Shown: positions 1-10,005 of the stretch, in pieces
Numbering within the stretch: position 1 is the stretch's first letter
Layout of the letters: every line of letters starts with the position of its first letter
NCBI GenBank assembly: GCA_949775045.1
Contig: OX459102.1
Span: 7,224,073 to 7,288,072, forward strand
Direction of reading: 5' to 3'
Length of the DNA: 64,000 nucleotides
Source: Metridium senile
Taxonomy: Eukaryota; Cnidaria; Anthozoa; Actiniaria; Metridiidae
Position numbers and translations under genes: made by a program
The notes under the pieces: model-generated
The model's database searches: none
Seen by the model: only the letters and a program-made list of their open reading frames with translations
What the model was told of the DNA's origin: nothing

Positions 1-2103
1 AGTCTAGGGCTCTCACAGTAGCCATCTATTATTAGGAATGAATAATGACATTTTTACAAAAGAATACTAAATTTTTATTTATTAGCCAAGAAAAAACCCC
101 CCACTGTTTTGTCTTTGAATATGGCCGCTGTCAGAACCGCCCCATATCTATTTACTAAATGTTTCTAGGCTTTGTTAATTATTATAACAAATAGAATGAC
201 AATTGTAAGTGGAAGCAACGGTGCATAGAAAGTATATCAATTATTTATTTGTCTCAAAAAACAGTTAATCAAATTCGGTTAACATAATATAAATGTAGTG
301 ACTATCGAATTTTAAAACTAACTACCGAATTTCCGCAATGGTAAAAAATCTAATTATCTGAACTGAGATTTGTAAACATATGACTAGCAATCATGCGATC
401 AGTCAGGTCAGTGGTCAAACCGGCAGTGCCACTCAGTGACATGCAGTCAGCCAATCAGATGGTTGGAATACATGCACAGGGTGTCATCCAATCAACATCG
501 ATATTTAGTGACGCGGCAACGCCCATGTTGAATCCAAACATACTTTAATATTGTAGTTTTGTATCGCTGTTGCTCAGTCTTGTAAAGTATGTCCTTGGAA
601 CTACAAGGATGACAGCAGACTTCTAAAAACAACTCAAGAAGGTCGTAAAATAGAAAGGTACGCAGTGAAATTATTTCTGGTTGTCAAGAAAATAATCCAG
701 ATTCGTTAACATAAGAAATAGGTGACCGTAGTGTTTACAAGTGTTGATATTGCGATGCTAAATTGCCAACCATTTTCACAATACATTTCTTAACTTTCTT
801 TGTTTTTATAACAATGGCTGGTTGGCAAAACCATAACCCATCTATACCGCGGGGAGGAGGTCAGTTGTAAGAAATATTAAATCTACGTTAATAACTTTTA
901 TGATTAGTTGTGAATCATCGTATATCTCATAACTGTTGATTCGAGGTAAAACATTGAAAAACTAGTAATAGCCTAATTTCTATAATGTAATGAGTAATGA
1001 GTAGGGTAATCGATAAACGAATAATAGACGACTTTCACCACAAAGAAAACCTTTGCATGTATCGTAAGGTGTTGTATAAAGGCAACCGACTTCCCCACCA
1101 ATGAATCAGACTTCGATGTTGTAGTACGGGAAGTATACTCGTTTTAGCAAGAATATGACCCGCGCACTTGTTGTGAATGTTCAGCCTAATCCATTCACAA
1201 GTAAGGGAGAGAAAATTGTCGGCAATTAAGTGTAGGGCTCAATTTAGCTCGTGATCACTTTGCTGGCTCACTCCAAGTATAGCGTATATAAAGATGAGTG
1301 ATATACTGGTTAACTGACGTTTCTGATGTTAGTCTAAAGAAACTTATTTCTTAGCTTTAGAGTTACTGATAATTGAATAATTTGTGATTTAGTTCGCGAA
1401 TCTTGGAACGAATTGAAACAATTAAAACATTCGGACAATTACTATTTAAGGATAGCGTCCACCTTCGCGGAGTGCTCTCACATGCTCTCAGTTAAAAATG
1501 CGTTTATGGCGTCATTTTACAATAATAATAGACAAAGTATATATCAATTTCAAGCTTATATAACAGAGAATAAGACTGTGTATGTGTTGTGGGTGTATTT
1601 TGGTTATTGTGTTACTATTTTTTGTATACATTTGTATAAAGGCACCCGACTTCCCCACCAATGAATTCAGACTTCAATGTTGTAGTACGGGAAATGTTCT
1701 CATTTTAGCAAGAATATGACCCGCACACTTGTTGTGAATGTTCAGCTTTATCCATTCACAAGACAGGGAAAGAAAATCGGAGAGAAAAAAACAACTTGGA
1801 TAAGGTAGTGGAAACTCTACAGTGATTGGAATGAGACGACGGACGCGTTTAACTTGTCTAATTAACGACACTGCAGACAGATGTATCGCTTCGTTACTAC
1901 CTCATTACACTTACTGACTAGGATATCTATGCTGCCATTTTTCGTAGTTTGCGATAGTTATGCATTGATGTTCAGACAAAAATATCGTTGGTTTATTATA
2001 CTTTTGTCGAGAGTAGCAGGCAATACCCATCAGATACCTATTTGTTGTTTACACTTTGCTATCGATCGAGTCAGAATGGAATGTGCAGCCAATCACAGAC
2101 AGA
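1..2103. repeat. R-family repeat, copy A (complete unit, about 2.1 kb)
   Basis: The unit starts at GTCTAGGG (about position 1) and restarts at 2104, so copies A and B are in tandem. A third start lies at 13786, and a partial copy is at 35016-36215. Inside the unit, the segment around 1073-1200 (CCCGACTTCCCCACCAATG, then AGCAAGAATATGACCCG) recurs at 1636-1762, an internal direct duplication. Short ORFs at 1413-1664 and 1881-2207 recur between copies only as part of the repeat and resemble nothing I know. Function and class are unknown. Its main value here is as an unoccupied reference: position 1366-1392 shows the intact sequence that the Helitron disrupts in copy B. Confidence 0.85.
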
Positions 2104-3416
2104 AGAGTCTAGGGTTCTTATTAGGCATGAACAATGAAAGACTTTTACAAAAGAATACTAAGATGTTATTTAGTAGCCAAGAAAAAAAAGCACTGTTTTG
2201 TCTTTGAATATGGCCGCTGTCAGAACCGCCCCATATCTATTAACTAAATGTTTCTAGACTTTGTTAATTATCATAACAATCAATCAAGTATATCAATTGT
2301 TTATTTGTCTCAAAAGATTTTTAAAATAGTTAATAAAATTTGGTTAACATAAAATATATGTAGGGACCATCGAATTTTAAAACAAACTATCGAATTTCAA
2401 TGGTAAAAAAAATATATTTATCTGAGCTGAGATTTGTAAAAGGCATGGTCAGATGGTCAAGCCTGAAGTGCCACTCAGTGACATTCAGTCAACCAATCAG
2501 ATGATTGAGATACATGCACAGGGTGTCATCCAATCAACATCGATATTTAGTGACGCGGTAACGCCCATGTTGAATCCAAACAAACCTATTGAAGTTTGGT
2601 AAAGCTGTTGCTCAGTCTTGTAAAGTATGTCCTTGGGACCACAAGGATGACAGCAGACTTCTGAAACAACTCAAGAAGGTCGTAAAATAGAAAGGTACGC
2701 AGTGAAATTATTTCTGGTTGTCAAGAAAATAATCCAGGTTCGTTAACATAAGAAATAGGTGACCGTAGTGTTTACAAGTGTTGATATTGCGATGCTAAAT
2801 TGCCAACCATTTTCACAATACATTTCTTAACTTTCTTTGTTTTTATAACAATGGCTGGTTGGCAAAACCATAACCCATCTATACCGTGGGGAGGAGGTCA
2901 GTTGTAAGAAATATTAAATCTACGTTAATAACTTTTATGATTAGTTGTGAATCATCGTATATCTCATAACTGTTGATTCGAGGTAAAACATTGAAAAACT
3001 AGTAATAGCCTAATTTCTATAATGTAATGAGTAGGGTAATCGATAAACGAATAATAGACGACTTTCACCACAAAGAAAACCTTTGCATGTATCGTAAGGT
3101 GTTGTATAAAGGCACCCGACTTCCCCACCAATGAATTAGTCAGACTTCGATGTTGTAGTACGGGAAGTATACTCGTTTTAGCAAGAATATGACCCGCGCA
3201 CTTGTTGTGAATGTTCAGCCTAATCCATTCACAAGTAAGGGAGAGAAAATTGTCGGCAATTAAGTGTAGGGCTCATTATAGCTCGTGATCACTTTGCTGG
3301 CTCACTCCAAGTATAGCGTATATAAAGATGAATGATATACTGGTTAACTGACGTTTCGGATGTTAGTCTAAAGAAACTAATTTCTTAGCTTTAGAGTTAC
3401 TGATAATTGAATAATT
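2104..3416. repeat. R-family repeat, copy B, left part
   Basis: Nearly collinear with 1-1383 (for example the GGTGTCATCCAATCAACATC block and the AGAAAGGTACGCAGTG block). It stops at GATAATTGAATAATT, exactly where the Helitron 5' hairpin begins. The rest of this copy continues at 13223. Confidence 0.85.
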
Positions 3417-3443
3417 ACTCGGGCTTTCAAAGAAACGCCCGAG
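3417..3443 (+). repeat. Helitron 5' terminal hairpin
   Basis: A perfect stem CTCGGGC / GCCCGAG encloses a 12-nt loop at the extreme left end. The first bases (ACTCGGGCTT) are the inverse of AAGCCCGAGT found just before the 3' hairpin at 5582 and at about 13193. Confidence 0.8.
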
Positions 3444-3581
3444 GAATAAATTAGGCACTGTTAGTCGTAGTTTTTTTTTCTTCGTTCTGCAGAAAATCGA
3501 AATAGGCACGCATTGCGCATGCTTAGGAAAATGTTTTTTGGGCTACCTGTGTGAGCATGCGCACATGTAATTCAAAACCTC

Positions 3582-3977
3582 ATGGTTATATTCGAAGATG
3601 AGCTTTCTTTTGGGGACGATACGTTCCCGAAACTTCTAGAGAGATTACTTTACGAGCGAAATATTACGAGTGAATATTACGAGAGAACCTTTACGAGTGA
3701 AAATTCTATTGTGAATCATATTACGAGTGAAAATTACGAGAGAACCTTTACGAGTGAAAATTCTATCGTGAATCATTCTTCAGTTGCTTTAAACTTATCA
3801 AATCAGCTATTTACGAGTGAACATTCAATTATCGAGATCAAAACTAGTGAACATTCTAGCGAGAATCTTTCACAGCTTCGCCTATCTTCTAGATACTCCC
3901 GGAGATACTTAAATACACGAAAAGATCGTTGTATCCGTGATCGCGAACCTAGAAGAATACCTCACTACGAACTCTGA
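3582..3977 (+). CDS. Element-encoded 131-aa ORF with internal repeats
   Basis: An ATG-started ORF 165 bp inside the Helitron left end. The first 30 residues are acidic and hydrophobic (DELSFGDDTFPKLLERLL). The middle has a duplicated module around YERTFTSENSIVNH and further TSEHS repeats, encoded by near-identical DNA repeats (TTACGAGTGAA). The tail is basic (SRYSRRYLNTRKDRC). I recognise no domain. It could be the N-terminal part of a deleted Helitron protein or a chance ORF in repetitive DNA. A small ORF at a comparable place in the minus-strand Helitron (27497-27829) makes the first idea slightly more likely. Confidence 0.35.
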   Translation: MVIFEDELSFGDDTFPKLLERLLYERNITSEYYERTFTSENSIVNHITSENYERTFTSENSIVNHSSVALNLSNQLFTSEHSIIEIKTSEHSSENLSQLRLSSRYSRRYLNTRKDRCIRDREPRRIPHYEL

Positions 3978-4150
3978 AACGTCTGAAGAATCGGAATAGG
4001 ATGTTGAAACAGTATGTCTACAAACGTATGCATCACAATATACCGAAGTCATCCAAGCTATATTGTCATATTTTTAAGCTTAGAAAATGTATTACTAAAA
4101 ACTAATGTAATTTACCAAGCTTTAATAAAATCACCGAATATAGAAGAAAG

Positions 4151-5315
4151 TTGTTATCTGCTCTCACTAGCAGGCTCTATCGACGGATAATTAAGCTAAA
4201 ATTAAGAGCTAATCGATATTTATCGTTGTTTTCTTGTAATGGCCAAAACCATATTTCTAATTATTTCGATTATAAACTAAGTACAGATATAGAAAAGAAT
4301 CCTGGGTCTAATCCAATGTACATTGACCCAAACATAACAATAATAGCACCATATAGCCAAGGTAATAAGTTGGTATTTAGAGAAAATTCAGGACATCAAT
4401 GTGTTCCAATGAGTTTGTGCTCTTTGATTTGGAATAACAAACAAGGAATCCACTCTTCTGGAGATCTCATTAACATTATGAACATTGGAAATCAGTTGTA
4501 TTCAAGTTTATCTCAGTTAGTCAGGCAGTCTTTTTTAATGCAGACAGAATTACCACCTATGTTAAATGTGTTTGAGACTGACTATGAGCTTCATTACAGT
4601 GACAGCTACATAACACAGGTAATTTACATCAAGAGACCCAAATAGAAGGTATTAATACTGTACTTCTTTACAAAGAGGCTTTATTGAATCACTGATGTCT
4701 GAAAACTACACCAATTTTGTATTAACAATCGGGTGTATTACCATAGTTAATGTTAACTATGGTATTACAGTTGCTATATACTGTCATTGTAATGCGGGCT
4801 TTGAATGGTAGAAGTCATCCCCAAGGTGCATGTGTGCTTCTTGAAGTATTATCACTGAACAACTTGGTTTATTATTTTCAGAACATACATAACAATCATG
4901 TCTTTGAGTTGAAAGGAGTACAAATTAATGAAGTACAAGATAACACAATTGATGAAAACAATACATGTGAAAGCACAAAGTTAAATTTAAGTTATGCTGT
5001 AGCTGTATATGCTCTTTGCTACTCAACATTAACATCATATGTAGTTATTGGAATGCAAACACAATCACTTTTATAGTGGAAAACACCAAAAAGTTAAGTA
5101 ATAATCTGTCTTTCAAGAAGTATTTAACAGACAACTTACCAAAGACAATTGATATTTGTGGTGCTGAAGTAACTTTACAGCTTTCAAATCATAATTTTGA
5201 GGGAATACTGTTATCTCAAAATGCATTGATTCTTGAAAATATCATAAACAATATAGACTGCACTGGCTTTGTAATGCATTTTTCTAGTTATTGTTATATT
5301 TGGTTGTATTTTTAA
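4151..5315 (+). pseudogene. Degenerate 2A-like plus cysteine-protease-like protein of the Helitron
   Basis: Two or three frames must be joined to follow it. The first block has a 2A-like motif, DIEKNPGS (4286-4309), where functional 2A peptides have D-x-E-x-N-P-G-P. The final proline is serine here. Next comes APYSQGN, then GHQCVPMSLCSLI, which resembles the catalytic-cysteine block of OTU-like proteases carried by many animal DNA transposons. A second block (about 4800-5010) has HPQGACVLLEVLSLNNLVYYF, like the C-terminal part of that domain. A third block (5016-5315) lies in another frame. Frameshifts and stops show decay. The same protein recurs at 12304-12800, 24098-24301 (minus) and 31787-32558. 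The protease assignment is by motif memory only. Confidence 0.55.
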
Positions 5316-5581
5316 ACCAACAAAAATATCAAAGTTTGTATACTCTCTCATAGTTTATAATGAAAATCAAATGTCTGATCCAGTTGAATATATTAAAAAT
5401 ATACAAGCAATACAGCTAATCTTATTGATTCTATTAGAAGTACGGTATTCAAAAGAAATCACAGTTCTCAGATCACTACAAAATACAGTTTTCCTCATGC
5501 TCATGTAACGATGACTTGGCAATCTAAAGTTTATGAGAGACTTCAGCGTCTCTTTGAAGCTATACTTTGAAGCTTTCAGAT

Positions 5582-5611
5582 AAGCCCGAGTTCACGCAGT
5601 TATGCGTCTAG
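5582..5611 (+). repeat. Internal Helitron 3' end (bypassed terminator)
   Basis: AAGCCCGAGT, then the stem-loop ACGCAGTTATGCGT, then CTAG (5608-5611), followed by TT. It differs from the outer end at 13192-13222 by very few bases. With the hairpin at 3417 it would define a 2,195-bp non-autonomous element. Confidence 0.75.
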
Positions 5612-5790
5612 TTCTTGCCTTAAATGCTAATAATTTCCATTATATGTGAAAGGAATAGATCAACAATTGAATAAGAAACAACTTAGCCTTTGAGAACTCA
5701 CTACAATTATTTTGTTTGATCTCAAAAACTATTTATTTTGGAATTTGTTTGGGTGGTCCCGGTTTCAGTAGTCACACTATAAAACGTGCC
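5612..5790. repeat. Half of a TA-flanked MITE, truncated at the Helitron end
   Basis: Matches the right half of the complete MITE at 53471-53729 (shared GCTAATAATTT..., ATTGAATAAGAAACA, and terminal AGTAGTCACACT). It lacks everything left of the Helitron CTAG, as expected if the donor Helitron had inserted inside this MITE. Confidence 0.7.
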
Positions 5791-6434
5791 CTTACCTTGT
5801 ATGATAAAGAGTTTTTTTGCCCACAATAAAGTCAAAAAGCAAGAACTGATATTTTTTCTACACAGCTTCACTGTCACTCGATATACATTTGCAAAGAATG
5901 TATGGGGCTTGGTAACTGCGCATACTAGTTCTTTGCCTACTTGTCAAAATGTATTTTGAAACCAATAATGCGAAGTGAAACATATAGTAATGCCAAGTGA
6001 AACCAATAATGCGAAGTGTCTTCTTGACAGGACCAGACTGTAGTTTGTAATAGAGTCAAATAACTCTGTTGTCTGGCATGTATTTTATTTATGATTCTAT
6101 TAATTCATTTTAATCTTTTAGTCTAGAATCTAAAAAAACAAAGGATTTCAAAAAGCTTGTCTTAAAAGTACTTTGTGATGAGTGCCATCAATTTATTGAG
6201 CAATTATTTATTTGAAGTAGCTATAAGAGTGGCACTTAAACTAATTTCAACAGTTCACATTGAACAAGAAATCCTAAATACTCTGTGTCTGTTGGTTAAT
6301 TTTTTTTTACAGAAATCAAAAGAATTCAGCAATTTTTCCATTTACACTGTTGTTATATCTATTGCCATATTAGTCAACTGCCGGACAAGAAGTACAATAT
6401 ATCAAACTAATGAATCATTGTTTTGTTTGTAGTC
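5791..6434 (+). other. 5' flank of the cofilin gene, no coding sequence seen
   Basis: AT-rich. It contains a short direct repeat (AATAATGCGAAGTG at about 5966 and 6006). A pyrimidine-rich tract ending TTTGTTTGTAG at 6432 immediately before the cofilin ATG looks like a splice acceptor, so a 5' UTR exon may lie upstream. I cannot place it. Confidence 0.4.
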
Positions 6435-8383
6435 ATGGCTATGTCCGGTATTAAAGTTGATGAAGAGTGCACGGAAATTTTCAAGAAAATGAAGTCGACA
6501 AAGAAAGATGATAAGAATCTGAAAAGAAAAGTTGCTTCTTTTATAATAAACAAAGGTAAAGTGCTATTTAAGAAATAGAAGTTAATGTCTATGACTACTG
6601 GTGTTTAGTTTAGTTTCACAGAATATGTGTCAATACATAATAATATTTGAATGAACAGGTGAAAATTACAGGACGAAAATCCCAATTGACAATTTAAACC
6701 CATAAAAAAGTAAAACATAAAATAAACAAAGTTAACAAATATTGAAAAAATTAATATAACAGAAAAATAATTTAAATCTATGGTGGCCGATACGATGTTG
6801 ATTTAGTTGAGTTGAAAATTTGGAGTAGATTCCTGAACGCTGATAGATTATTAACGTTCCTAAAGTTTGTGGAGAGGCCGTTCCACAACACTATAGTTCT
6901 AGGAAAGTATGATATACGATAGTAGTTTTGCTTATGATGCAAAAAAAGGTCTAAAGTTCCGTACAGAGTACCTTGACGTCGTCAGAATTAGCAGGTTGGA
7001 AAAGTTTACTCTGATGATTTCAGTTCCAATCTAATAAAACAATATCAAGTGGTTGATCTCACGTCTATGTTCTAACATTAGTAGATTAAGAGTTTTGAGT
7101 CTGGTGGAATAGAGCATGCGGGATGTAGAGTTAATTTTCAATTATTTTTCTTAGAACAAACTAAAGTCATTCTTGAGGAGAACTTCATGCAAGAAACAGA
7201 AGACTTCTCAAGAGAACCTGAAAAAGATGCTGAAATGTTCCAACGACTGATAGACTTCCTCAAGAAAGATTCAGAAGCCCCTTCAGGTCCAACTCCACGC
7301 TACATTCTCTACGATATCATCTTCAATGGAGACATGGGACGCGTTGAAAAACTGTCCTTCATCTCATGGTATGTTGAGCTAAGAAATATAGCCTTAAGCT
7401 GCCTAATGCACTTTGCAATTTCTTTAGGGACATCAGCAGTGACTACTTTTGAGTATTTTAAATTTGTGCATTGCTTGCAGGTTATTAATGTCTATATTAA
7501 TAAATATATATCACATGCTATCAAGGCTTAGGCTGTGCAATAAAGAACTTGCCTTACCACAGGCTGTTCTAAATACAAAAGAATATATCACATGCTATCG
7601 AAGCTTAGGCTGTGCAATAAAGAACTTGCCTTACCACAGGCTGTACTAAATACAAAAGAATATATCACATGCTATCGAAGCTTAGGCTGTGCAATGAAGA
7701 ACTTGCCTTATATATACCACAGGCTGTACTAAATACAAAAGAATATATCACATGCTATCGAAGCTTAGGCTGTGCAATGAAGAACTTGCCTTACCACAGG
7801 CTGTACTAAATACAAAAGAATATATCACATGCTATCGAAGCTTAGGCTGTGCAATGAAGAACTTGCCTTATATATACCACAGGCTGTACTAAATACAAAA
7901 GAATATATCACATGCTATCAAGGCTTAGGCTGTGCAATGAAGAACTTGCCTTACCACAGGCTGTACTTGATGCAAAAGAATATATCACATGCTATCGAAG
8001 CTTAGGCTGTGCAATGAAAAACTTGCCTTACCACAGGCTGTACTTGATGCAAAAGAATATATCACATGCTATCAAGGCTTAGGCTGTGCAATGAAGAACT
8101 TGCCTTACCACAGGCTGTAATAGATACAAAAGAATATATCACATGCTATCAAGGCTAAGAAATCACTGTTGACTGCAACTGTATGAATTTACATAATAAA
8201 TCATTGCTTTGATTTAATTGTAGGTGTCCAGATACCGCCTCCATCAGGAAGAAGATGCTCTTTGCTGCAACAAAAGACTATCTTATTAAGAAATTTGAAG
8301 GAGTGACCATTTTCATCCAAGCTGTTGATTTCTCTGATATAATGTACGAAGATATGAAGAAACAAGCTGACAAAGTCAAATAG
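6435..8383 (+). CDS. ADF/cofilin actin-depolymerising factor, three coding exons
   Basis: Coding exons are 6435-6555, 7155-7368 and 8224-8383. The donors are GTAAAG and GTATGT and the acceptors TTAG and GTAG, in phases 1 and 2. They give 164 residues, the usual cofilin length. ADF/cofilins bind actin monomers and filaments and sever or depolymerise filaments in the cytosol. The start MAMSGIKV matches the family N-terminus, whose regulatory serine follows Met-Ala in vertebrates; here it would be Ser4. The hallmark is the actin-binding stretch around FISWCPDTASIRKKMLFAATKD, equivalent to the W-x-P...K-M...K block. RYILYDIIFN matches the core beta strand. No stop or frameshift is seen. The gene lies wholly inside the composite Helitron. 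Whether it is the only cofilin locus or a captured copy cannot be told here. Confidence 0.9.
7503..8155 (+). repeat. 77-bp minisatellite in cofilin intron 2
   Basis: About nine head-to-tail units, each with TATATCACATGCTATC, GCTTAGGCTGTGCAAT and GAACTTGCCTTACCACAGGC. Some units carry an 8-bp TATATATA insertion, so the period varies from about 75 to 85. One isolated diverged unit sits at 58535-58590, far outside this gene. Confidence 0.9.
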
Positions 8384-9237
8384 AATCCAAAGGTAGAATC
8401 CAAGAGTAACTTCCCTACATGTACACTGAATCTAAATATTGTGACCAATTTGAATAATGATTGTTCTTTACAGACTGACCTCTAAAATACTGAATCAAAT
8501 ATTGTAAATCATAATATCTATGATATTTAGTATGTACTAATGTTTCACAAATATAGAGTGCAAACAATATATCCATGGATGAAAATGTGGTGACTAATTT
8601 AAATGACTGAATTGTTCTGTTATTTTAGTTATATGATCAATAATGTTTTCAAAGAATGGATTGAAGTCACAACTCACTGCCAATAACAATAGCTTGCATA
8701 TAACTACAATAACAGCCATTCCAATGACTATTATATTCAAAATTGTTTTGTTGGTTTTGTCATAATTTGCCAGCAGTAAATGTTTCTTTTTTTGGAAAAT
8801 AAATACCAAACAAAAAGGTTGAAAAAAAAAATCGATTATTTTCAGAATCAATTATTAATAATAATATTAAAACTAGTCACGATATTGGATTCAGTAATTC
8901 AGAGGTTAGTCAGCCCAGAACAAAGATATCATTACACTGGCCACAATTCCCCTCTCCAGAAACCTGTGGGTCAAGTTGTACGCACAGAGACTGGTGAGCT
9001 TGTTTGGGTAAAGGGGTAACTACTTCATGTAGGCAGTCACATAATGGTTATTGAAATATATTATCATAAAGGTGTTATGAAAGGTAATATAGATATTATT
9101 TGAATGACAATTGTGTCCGCCAACACAAAGTAGTAATGTCAAGCTACCCAGTGTCTATGCGTCGAACTAGATCCAACCCCCCCACTTGTTTCTGGAGAGA
9201 GCAATATCTGATTCAGTATTTGAGAGGTCAGCAAGCT
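8384..9237. other. Cofilin 3' flank, no gene seen
   Basis: AT-rich sequence downstream of the cofilin stop. Short ORFs at 8594-8851 (minus) and 8780-9019 (plus) are of low complexity and resemble nothing. AATAAATA near 8797 could be a polyadenylation signal. Confidence 0.3.
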
Positions 9238-9662
9238 GTGTAGAACAATAGTACAATACTTGCTAATTCTATTGTTTTCTATTGTATATAGTGCTAGATT
9301 TAGTATTTGTATTTCATGGATATAATTGTTTGTACTCTATCTGTGAAATACGATTACTAAATAGTACAAAAAGTGCTAAATTGGACAATAGAAAACAATA
9401 GATTTAGCAAAAATTGTACTATTTAGTACTAAATTTTCACACATCTACTATTAATTTTGCACTCTTTTCCAGAACAATAGTTATTCAAGTTGGTCACCAT
9501 ATTTTGATTCAGTTTAACAAAAAACTAGTCCGTCCCCCAAAACACATCTACATTTATAAGAAAAGATATAATTTACCATTTTCACCTGTAAAAGTTTGTT
9601 AAACATGAATTTTCAGCTAATGTGATTAAACAATTATGATTTCTAGTATTGTTCTACACTAT
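9238..9662. repeat. Nested inverted-repeat element
   Basis: Outer arms are GTGTAGAACAATA (9238) and its inverse TATTGTTCTACAC (about 9650). Inner arms TTGCTAATTCTATTG (9260) and CAATAGATTTAGCAA (about 9396) form a second inverted repeat. No ORF of note. Confidence 0.5.
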
Positions 9663-9808
9663 TAATATCTAGCATTTTTTTACAAATATAAACTGATTTG
9701 AGTGGTTTTCATGTCTTGAGACGCACAAGACAGTTATAGGGATTTCAGGTATTTCTTGTCTCAAGGCAGACTATTTTGATATTTGATTGGGGGTGGGTCA
9801 ATAGTCCC

Positions 9809-10005
9809 CTTCACGGTTCCTTGCGCCATCTTAAAAGGCAGCCATTTGCATTAAAGTGAGACGAATGTTGAGCTTGCAATGATAGAGACCTTTTAACACC
9901 TTGCTGGACAAAATTCACATGTTTCTATCATTGCAAGCTCCACATTTAACTCACTTCAATGCAAGGGCCCTTCTACCTTTCAAGATGGCGCAGGGAACTG
10001 TGAAG
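9809..10005. repeat. 197-bp foldback (MITE-like)
   Basis: The ends CTTCACGGTTCCTTGCGCC and, on the right arm, GGCGCAGGGAACTGTGAAG are inverse with few mismatches. The arms continue inward (GAGCTTGCAATGATAGA / TCTATCATTGCAAGCTC). No clear target duplication. Confidence 0.7.

Noticed and set aside
1413..1664. 83-codon ORF repeated near 13245 as a possible conserved small gene
   Set aside because: Conservation is that of the R repeat as a whole. The start and end differ between copies and no domain is visible.
4286..4309. A viral polyprotein insertion because of the 2A-like motif
   Set aside because: The surrounding sequence is Helitron-bounded and repeated at several loci, and no viral replicase or capsid domain is present.
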